A DNA stretch of 64,000 nucleotides from Antedon mediterranea. Lineage: Eukaryota > Echinodermata > Crinoidea > Comatulida > Antedonidae. Position numbers and translations under genes: made by a program. Shown here in pieces: positions 48,201-64,000 of this stretch. The notes under the pieces were generated by a model, which was not told the DNA's origin, ran no database searches, and saw only the letters and a list, made by a program, of their open reading frames with translations. The stretch covers positions 20,866,922 through 20,930,921 of the forward strand of contig NC_092678.1 of assembly GCF_964355755.1 (NCBI RefSeq), read 5' to 3'. Every line of letters starts with the position of its first letter. Position 1 is the first letter of the stretch.

Positions 48201-48208
48201 TATATAAA
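48201..48208 (+). promoter_or_regulatory. TATA box of kinase gene 3
   Basis: TATATAAA lies 106 bp before the ATG at 48307. The preceding GGGTTATGGATTTCC matches the kinase 1 promoter. Confidence 0.6.
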
Positions 48209-48306
48209 GAGGCTAGGAACCACATTTGCATCGTCACCCACCGTCCACCTATTGAAGACGATTGATTGAGTGATCGGTTTTCAAGTTACTTTATTACTAA
48301 CTCAAA

Positions 48307-49206
48307 ATGGATAAGCCAAATCAGGATATTGTCTTTTTACGTAATGAAATTGACTTTGGAGAGCACAGCATTGAGCTTGGAAGAGGTTCAACTTCAGCTG
48401 TCTTTAAAGCCACACTAACAACGGATAAGGGAGAAACTAAAGTAGCCGTGAAGATGTATCAGAAGATCGGGTATAAAGAGGTTAACATTCTTAAAGATCT
48501 TGATCACAAAAATATTATAAAATTCTACGGTCTACTTGACCATATATTTACATTTGGTATTGTCTTAGAATTAGCATCTGAAGGTAACTTGGGTCAGTTT
48601 TTAGCTAGATTTAGTCAGGAAAGTAAAGATGCTGGATTACTATCGCGATTACCGAAAAGGCAATTTGTTCAGTGGAGTATTGACATCGCTTCTGCTCTTC
48701 ATTACTTGCACAAGAAGAACATAATCCACAAAGACATTACATCACCAAATGTCCTATTAAGCGATGACAAGGAAAACGGGTTTAACGTACTTAAATTGTG
48801 TGATGTTGGAAGTTGTAAAGAACTAAAAGATGCAAATAGCACATTCGTTGAACTTGGAGTAGAATTTATAAGACGTTGGGCTGCACCTGAAGTTCTCCAA
48901 TATCCAACACTCATGGTATCTAAAAAATCGGATATTTACTCGTTTTGTGTTGTTCTATGGGAATTATGGACTTGCCAGGAACCGTGGAAAGGCTTTAGGT
49001 ATTTTGAAATGGCAGTGAATGTAGTTAACGGAAATTTGCTTGAGATTCCAAACGACTTTCCGGAGGTATTGCATCCAATGATAAAACAGTGTTGGAGCCG
49101 CGCAAGAGAACGACGCTGCAATATAGATGAAGTGCTAGAATACCTGGAGAAGTTCAGAAGGTTTTTGAAAGATAACGGTAACAGTTTTTATTCTACAGTC
49201 ATTTAG
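48307..49206 (+). CDS. Kinase gene 3: TKL-type kinase domain with altered catalytic motifs
   Basis: A single-exon kinase domain of 299 codons. The glycine loop LGRGSTSAVF and VAVKMY lysine are intact, but the catalytic loop reads HKDITSPN (Lys replaced by Thr) and DFG reads DVG. The proton-acceptor Asp, the Asn and the metal-binding Asp remain, so activity may be reduced rather than lost. The frame stops at 49204-49206, yet the phase-1 donor GATAACG|GTAACA at 49177 is kept. The first Roc exon at 55825 fits this donor exactly, so this kinase is the best candidate for the N-terminus of the Roc gene, across a 6.6-kb repeat-filled intron. Alternatively it is a stand-alone or decaying kinase. Confidence 0.88.
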   Translation: MDKPNQDIVFLRNEIDFGEHSIELGRGSTSAVFKATLTTDKGETKVAVKMYQKIGYKEVNILKDLDHKNIIKFYGLLDHIFTFGIVLELASEGNLGQFLARFSQESKDAGLLSRLPKRQFVQWSIDIASALHYLHKKNIIHKDITSPNVLLSDDKENGFNVLKLCDVGSCKELKDANSTFVELGVEFIRRWAAPEVLQYPTLMVSKKSDIYSFCVVLWELWTCQEPWKGFRYFEMAVNVVNGNLLEIPNDFPEVLHPMIKQCWSRARERRCNIDEVLEYLEKFRRFLKDNGNSFYSTVI

Positions 49207-49340
49207 CCGTACCATTTTGAAGCCCCATGTCTCCTTAACGGTTGGTTTTAGACCAACTAAGTGCATTACCAGTATAAATGAATGTGATCTTAAAATTATA
49301 TATTTAGCATATTAAAGATCAAGAACCATATGACATACCT

Positions 49341-51497
49341 CAGGGGCGGACCCAGCTTTCCATAATTTAAAGACCCCTTCCCTACGTTTTTTAGATCTAA
49401 TTTAAGATCACAAACTATATTTAATGTAAAAATAATACTATTGGTCCTATTGCGATAACTTTTTCGTCTTTAAACGGTTAAAATGTAAAAAATAAGTAAA
49501 TTCTAATAATTATAGCGGCCCGCGCGGATTGATAGTTTTGTTTTTCTTCTGTAATTCACCCACTTTTCGATCGATCGTGAGGCCAAAACAAATGGAAGAC
49601 TCCTAACTTTTCAGCGAAAATACCGGGTTTTCCCCAATTTGTATCAACGGAGTCTGGCAAAAATAGAAAGACAATTAATGCAGCAACTATACAACGTCAG
49701 GCTAGGTATATAGCTAGCGTACGATGTTCGTACGTTACCGATGTTTACCAGCTAGGCCTATAAAACTAAGCCTAGCTAGGCTAGGCCTAAGACCGTCCAC
49801 GAGAGGTCGATCACCGCGAGCTACTTAGGTAGTGCATTGTTTCTCACTTTTTATCATAATTTACCATAAAACGTACATTTAAGACAAGGAATGACCTGGT
49901 TTCATGTTTTTAAGTAATATATATATATATGTATTATTTTTACAAAAATGTCACAAATTGTAGGGAAGGGGTATTTAAGGCCAAATCATAATCTTGCGCA
50001 TAGTTTTATTTTTCCGTGTAGGACCCTATCTATTTTCATTTCCGTATATGTCCGTAATATTATACCGGTAGCAAAGCAAATTTCCTATCATTATTTTCTC
50101 TGTTTTATATTTATTATTTATTTTACAGTTTATATTGGACAAATGAAAATGAATTTTGGAAATTGTGGTTTTAATTAACTGCTAGATTATTTAGCATTTA
50201 ATTCAAAATAGCAGCAGCAGCTTCATATTTTTGTTGTCTGACTATTTTAAATCATTAATTGATAATAATAATTAATTTACATTATTATTATTAGAATTTA
50301 TTATCGTACCAGAATTACCTTCATCGGGAATTCTCCCCGACATTCGCATTGAACGCAAACAAATATTATCCGATTTTTATTCGCATGTGTTCTCTAAAAA
50401 AGGGCACCTTAAAAATTTTGTGGGGGTGGGGGAGGGGTTCGGACATGGACCTTGATAGGATTAGTCATAAAGTAGTTATAGAGTTGCAAGGCATTTTATC
50501 ATTGTTGAATGTTTTGTTTTAGCTTAATTGTTAACATTGGTAATAGAAATAATGATGGCGAATTTATATATTTCTAAAATATAAAAATAATTTTAAATGG
50601 ATCGCTACAAAAATAATCCTCCACTTCATCACTGCATAGATACCTAATAATCAGACTAGAACGTATATTTGTTACGTTTTACTATCAATCCATTTTCATA
50701 TCACGCAATCCATTTTTCAACAATATAGTAGTATAATAATATTTTGATTGAATAGTGAGATATTAGTTACAGTGTTGACTTTGAATAAACCATTGGTAAT
50801 TTACTGAAAATCCAATATGAACTTGTGTTATAATACAAACAAAATTATTCAATCAAAGAAACGCTAAAAGAAGAAAGAAAACTAAAACTGCATAGATACC
50901 TAATAATCAGACTAGAACGTATATTTGTTACGTTACTATCAATCATATCACGCAATTTATTTTTCAACAATATAATAGTATAATAATTAAATAGTGAGGG
51001 ATTAGTTACAGTGTCAGATTTTTCAATTTAATGAACATCCAAAATGAACTTGCTGTTATAATACAAACAAAATTATTCAATCAAAGAAACGCTCTACTAA
51101 ACATGACAATAGATGTCTGTCGATAAACTTCTGACGACGACTAAAACAACGACAATCAGCTAAATATATTCGTGATTTTTTTCATCTCTGGCTTGTTACA
51201 TTATCATTACACATTATCGGACTCCCCCTCCTCTTGCAATGAACGGCCGTACATATCTTCCCTATCTAGGCTCGTGTAGGCCTATGTACTACGTCATTAA
51301 CAAATTACCCACGCATAGCAGTGTTTCTAGCGCCATCACAGATTACCTCTAATGGATCAAGCATTCACACCTGAACTTTTTGCGACCATCGCTTCGACAC
51401 ATGCCACACGATGGGGGACCTGTGGCTCAAATACTCAGTGTCTACAGCTCTGGACTCTTTAGGCAACCCTCTTAAAATAGTCCTGCGACCGCCCCTG
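49341..51497. mobile_element. hAT-like non-autonomous element after kinase 3
   Basis: It begins CAGGGGCGGACCCAGC at 49341 and ends with the inverse GACCGCCCCTG at 51497. Inserted here, it separates kinase 3 from the repeat block that follows kinase 2 directly. Its interior from about 50450 is related to 43180-43870 and 53880-54790, with an internal duplication (ATACCTAATAATCAGACTAG occurs at about 50640 and 50895). I could not define a clean 8-bp target duplication. Confidence 0.7.
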
Positions 51498-51504
51498 TGC
51501 CTAC

Positions 51505-54500
51505 AGAGGGGGATTTACGGGACCGCCCCGCCCCTTTTGCAAACTATAAAAAAATGTTGTTGACACGTGACACGTTTACGTATTCACGCACAGCAGTTTT
51601 TATAAATAAAGAATGATTAATTTCAAAGTGTTTCTATCATTCCATCGGATCGAATATTTATTATTGCCATTAGGTCTACATCTACATTGTTTACTAAACA
51701 AAGCCATATAGATGGCTGCAGTCGCGTGCTTAGTGTTTACCGACCGACCGACCAACCTACCAACTGACCGAAATTATTGAACATGTTTAAAAATGTTGAA
51801 ATGTTTAAAAACAGTTATATTTTTTTTATTTACACGTGCGTAGCCTGTCACTTTTGACGTGCTCGTATAACGTAATTTCGAGTTGAAAAGTAAGTCAAGA
51901 AAACAGAAATCGGGCAAAAAGAGTACGCAATAACATTTAACGTGCAGTGCGCGCGCAAAAATCTGCGCATTCATGGCAATTTTGTAAACGCTTAAAATTG
52001 CCTGAAACGTACTCTTATTTCATCGAAAATAAATGTTGAAAATTTTAAGCGCGCGTACGCATGCGTTACATGCACTACGCACGTAATTGTATTGCCATAT
52101 GATGATTTATGCCCTGAAATTTATGAGTACCAAATTTTATTTAATTGTGATGGTTGTGAAGATATGATTACAAACGTGATTTCGTTAAATCGTGCGTAGA
52201 CCACGTAATTTTTTATTGCGCACCGTGAGAACATAACCACATCGATTCCTGGCCATAAAGAATATACTGTGAAAAATTTATTAGATTAAACTGATATCAA
52301 GATAAGGTCAGAAAGCGATAAAACGCATAGTGATACCGGACCGACAGACAGACCGACAGACCGACCGACCGACCAACATAGTGAACTATAGAGTCGCTTC
52401 CACGCGACTAAAAACGTACGTACAACCGCGGCCGATGTTGTCTTCCTACGCCATTAAATATTTCATGAGTTGAAAAACTTCACTGCTCTGCATAACAAGA
52501 GACGAGTTAGGCATAAATATAGCAGTCAACTCATCATCCAATCACCATCCAACATTCACTATTTTGTATAATAAATGATTTCATAGGCCAATTTTAAATT
52601 ATTGATCATTATTATTACAACACGATATATAACAACAAATATTTCTTACAAAAAACGCCACTCGCTTCTTAACTTAACAGTTTTAAAGATATATTATCTC
52701 CCTAAACATTTTTTTTTTCAAATTTGCTTTTGAATGTGTCATTTTAATGTCACATAAAAGTTTTTCACTTTAACCAAAAAATGGATTGAAAAAAAAAATT
52801 ATTTACCTGAAAAAAAATGTAATTTAAAGCAAAAAATAATTAAATTGTCTTTCAGACAATGGTTTTTGGTAAAATTAAACGTTTCTTTACTCTTTTTATA
52901 AATTAAATAATGTTTTTTTTTTACAGAATTAAATAACTTTATTAAAACTCCAAAATTACCTACTTAAAGTCTGATTTTATTAATCTTCAATTCATGTTTT
53001 GGGGGGACAATACATCTTAAATTATTGATCTTTCTTCAGAAATAATGATTTGTTATCAATTATTTTTGTTTAACTATCAGTAGTAAACATTTTGTGTAAC
53101 GTAAATATATAGTCTGGCCCACTTTACAGAACAAAAATATAAGCATAAACTAAACTATATTAGTGTAGCCTACTTTGAGTAGATAGTAGTTCACTTAAAC
53201 ACACAAAAATATAAAAAAAGTATCCTACTTTGAATTTATTTAATTCAAATCACTTTAAAAATATTTTACAGATTACCGTCTACATGCATCTCAATAATAC
53301 TGTATTATCCGCAAAAGTTTTCATAGACTCTCTTCTCCCAGACGTGCCTTGAGGTTTGTAATTTGAGAATGACCCTTCCGAGTTTACAAAATTACAAAAC
53401 TGTCAGCCTCTAGAACTATAGCTTCCGCTTGATATAGCTTCTGAATTAGTAGTCCTCTGGGAATATAGCTGGCTAAAGCCGCTGCGCAAAAACAACAAAA
53501 AACACAACAAAGTAAGTTGGTAGAAAAGGGGTAGTAAATTCATTTAATTTAATTTATTTCCCTTTAAGGTTTTACAAAGTAAAGGAGCCTAAAAGAAAGC
53601 AAAGCTTGTAATGAATAGGCTCCTCAAAACAAAAACAAAAACATATAAGAGTACAGTAGGCCTATGTGTTCCCTCGCTAAGTAAACTTATTTCTTACTTT
53701 GTTAACAATTGGCTGTAAATTAATGTTGCAGACAGTAGTTTGACTCATAACAGGGGCGGACCCAGGAGTGTTGCCCTAGTGACCCGGGCAACACCCTTAA
53801 TTTCATACTAAATGTTGATTCTGCCACTAAATTGAAATTGAGTCCCATTACATCGTATACAATATCCATCCGGACCCGGAACTTGATAGGCCTACTCATA
53901 CAGTAGTTACAGAGTTGCAGGGCATTTTATCATTGTTGAATGTTTTGATGTTAGCTTAATTGTTAAAATTGATAAAAGAAGTAATTAACATTACAATTAT
54001 TTAAACAGAGATCAAAAGGTTATTTTTGTGAAATTCTTAGATTAAGAGAAATTTAATTTGCTATTTGTTTGTGTATTATGTTTAAGTAATTGTGGTTTTC
54101 CTTGTTTATTCTGTTATATTTGTTTAGGACCACAATGGAAATAAGTTTGCCGTCTCAGTACTTTTTTGTGTATTTATCCTATTGGTTTTATATCAGAATA
54201 AAGAAATATAAATAAACGACCTTCACAACCACAAAATATTTCTTTGTAACAAAATTTATTTTAAATGGAACGCTACAAAAATAATCCTCCGCTTCATCAC
54301 TGCATGGATACCTAATAACCAGACAAGAACGTATCTTTGTTACGTTTTACTATCAATCCATTTTCATATCACGCAATCCATTTTTCAACAATATAGTAGT
54401 ATAATAATATTTTGATTGAATAGTGAGATATAAGTTACAGTGTTGACTTTGAATAAACCATTGGTAATTTACGGAAAATCCAATATGAACTTTTATAATA

Positions 54501-55712
54501 CAAACAAAATTATTCAATCAAAGAAACGCTCTACTAAACATGACAATAGATGTCGGTCGATAAACTTCTGACGACGACTAAAACAACGACAATCAGCTAA
54601 ATGTATTCGTGATTTTATTTCATCTCTGGCTTTTTACATTAGCATGACACATTACCGGACTCCCCCCTCCTCTCGCAATGATCGGCAGTACATATCTTCC
54701 CTATCTAGGCTTGTGTATGTAGCCTACTACGTCATTCACAAATTACTCACGCATAGCAGTTTTACTAGCGCCATCACAGATTACCTCTAATGGATCAAGC
54801 ATTCACACATGAATTCAAAAATTCATCGACAAACGAAATATAGCCTATATTCATTCCTTTTAAATATTAGGCATATAGCCAAAGCTAATAATCGATTTGT
54901 CCATAATTATTGCGTTTTGCCGGAGGTTTTCCATATTCGAAGGTTAATTTATAAGCCAATTCATAATTGTGCGTATAGTTTTGTATTTCTGATGCGTGTA
55001 GTACCCTATTTATCTTCACTTCCTTACTAACGTCCGTAAATATTAGGCCGAATTTCGGTAGTAATTTAAGGACGTTCCAAATTTGAACGTGTTATACCGG
55101 TAACAGAGCAAAGTTTGCTTCTTTCTGCAAATGTCCTATCATTATTTTCCTTGTTTTATTTTGAAGTGTGGTTTAAAACAACACTTTTGTAAAGTTTAGG
55201 CTATAGTGGATAAATAAAAATGAATTGTTGTAAATTGTTGTTTTAACGTCTGACTTTATTTAGCATTTAATTCAAAATAATACAATTTAACGTTTTGCGC
55301 AATATATTTATAGCAAAAGCTTCATATTTTTTGTATAACTTTTTAAAATTATTATTTGATAATTAATTTACATTAATTGAGTACAGTTATTAGAATGTAT
55401 TACCGTACCAACAGCACCTTCATCGGGGACTTCCCCGTATAACGTTCGCATTGAACGAAAAAAAAAATGTTATCCTATATTGTTAGTCGCGTATGTTTTA
55501 TTACCGGCGGAATAATATAGGCTACAATCCTCTGTTTGCTAGCGCACTATAGAGTGAGTGACATTTCCGGCGAACTAGAGGTGCAATTTATCATGAATTT
55601 TACGTGCGAGAGTACCATTTGCGACCCTAGTGTCATTTAAGAATTTTCTTGCTCAAATACTCAGTCAGTCTTTGGGCAACCCTCTTAAAATAGTCCTGCG
55701 ACCGCCCCTGCA
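51505..55712. mobile_element. Nested hAT-like repeat block, second copy
   Basis: Co-linear with 41541-43960: it opens in a related GC-rich end, carries the same inner terminus CAGGGGCGGACCCAGG at 53753, and continues to a right end GACCGCCCCTG at about 55708-55712 that the first copy has lost. It is interrupted by the AGTCGCGTG element at 51.7-52.4 kb. The whole block lies in the putative intron between kinase 3 and the Roc exons. No transposase frame is visible. Confidence 0.7.
51696..52414. mobile_element. AGTCGCGTG-ended element, long copy (about 720 bp)
   Basis: It interrupts the hAT-like repeat exactly between ACATTGTTTA and AACCGCGGCC, which are adjacent in the copy at 41.72 kb. It has inverted ends AGTCGCGTG/CACGCGACT and subterminal (CCGA)n words at both ends. 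The short element at 28770-28872 shares both ends. There is no recognisable coding region. Confidence 0.82.
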
Positions 55713-55824
55713 TAATCAGATCAGACTCAATGAATGCCTATAAAATAAAGAGATTACAGTGATCATTTTAACTTTCCTCTGCTCACAATTAAAACTATGT
55801 ATCTATTTTAAATTGAATTACAAG

Positions 55825-64000
<8,176 letters not shown>

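Noticed and set aside
54809-55030. 73-codon frame
   Set aside because: It lies wholly inside the hAT-like repeat block.

Overview
The window is nuclear DNA from an intron-rich, AT-rich animal. The combination points to a marine invertebrate deuterostome, most likely an echinoderm: an inter-alpha-trypsin-inhibitor heavy-chain gene, a full-length MBD4 glycosylase, Roc-type and DH/PH signalling genes, tRNA-derived SINEs, Penelope-like and hAT-like elements, and very frequent TAGGCCTA words. The organism is inferred; no species-specific sequence was recognised. Genes were assembled by hand from splice sites. Exon phases close without conflict in all but one exon, which is the main support for the models.

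Left part (1-14.1 kb). A secreted ITIH-like gene runs on the minus strand from a signal-peptide exon at 5.7 kb and leaves the window at base 1 inside its VWA domain. Head-to-head with it, 1.3 kb away, an MBD4 gene (methyl-CpG-binding domain plus HhH-GPD DNA glycosylase) occupies 6989-14056 in seven coding exons. One internal donor, if not used, gives a short protein with only the MBD. MITEs and a 181-bp tandem repeat fill its introns. A tRNA-Thr-like gene follows at 14.4 kb.

Middle (16.1-33 kb). A 24-exon gene (1406 codons, closing exactly in frame) starts with a single-exon TKL-type protein kinase. It continues into what look like two divergent DH-PH (RhoGEF) modules and an SH3 domain. Its stop codon lies inside the first unit of a 48-bp minisatellite. 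A broken Penelope-like element sits in one intron.

Right part (33-64 kb). Two further single-exon kinases (40.2 and 48.3 kb) lie in a duplicated block. Each is preceded by a ~450-bp shared flank and a 24-bp satellite array (5.6 kb and 1.4 kb), and each is followed by nested hAT-like repeats. From 55.8 kb to the right edge run the exons of a Roc-type GTPase. Its first visible exon has exactly the phase needed to be joined to the conserved donor at the end of the kinase exons, so a kinase-Roc protein is likely. Its introns hold a 3.8-kb (CTA)n tract and a SINE, and between its P-loop and switch II there is a series of repeated 25-bp microexons.

The main idea from the window is a kinase cassette (own TATA promoter, one exon, fixed phase-1 donor) that is spliced to different signalling modules: RhoGEF-SH3 in one case and probably Roc GTPase in the other.
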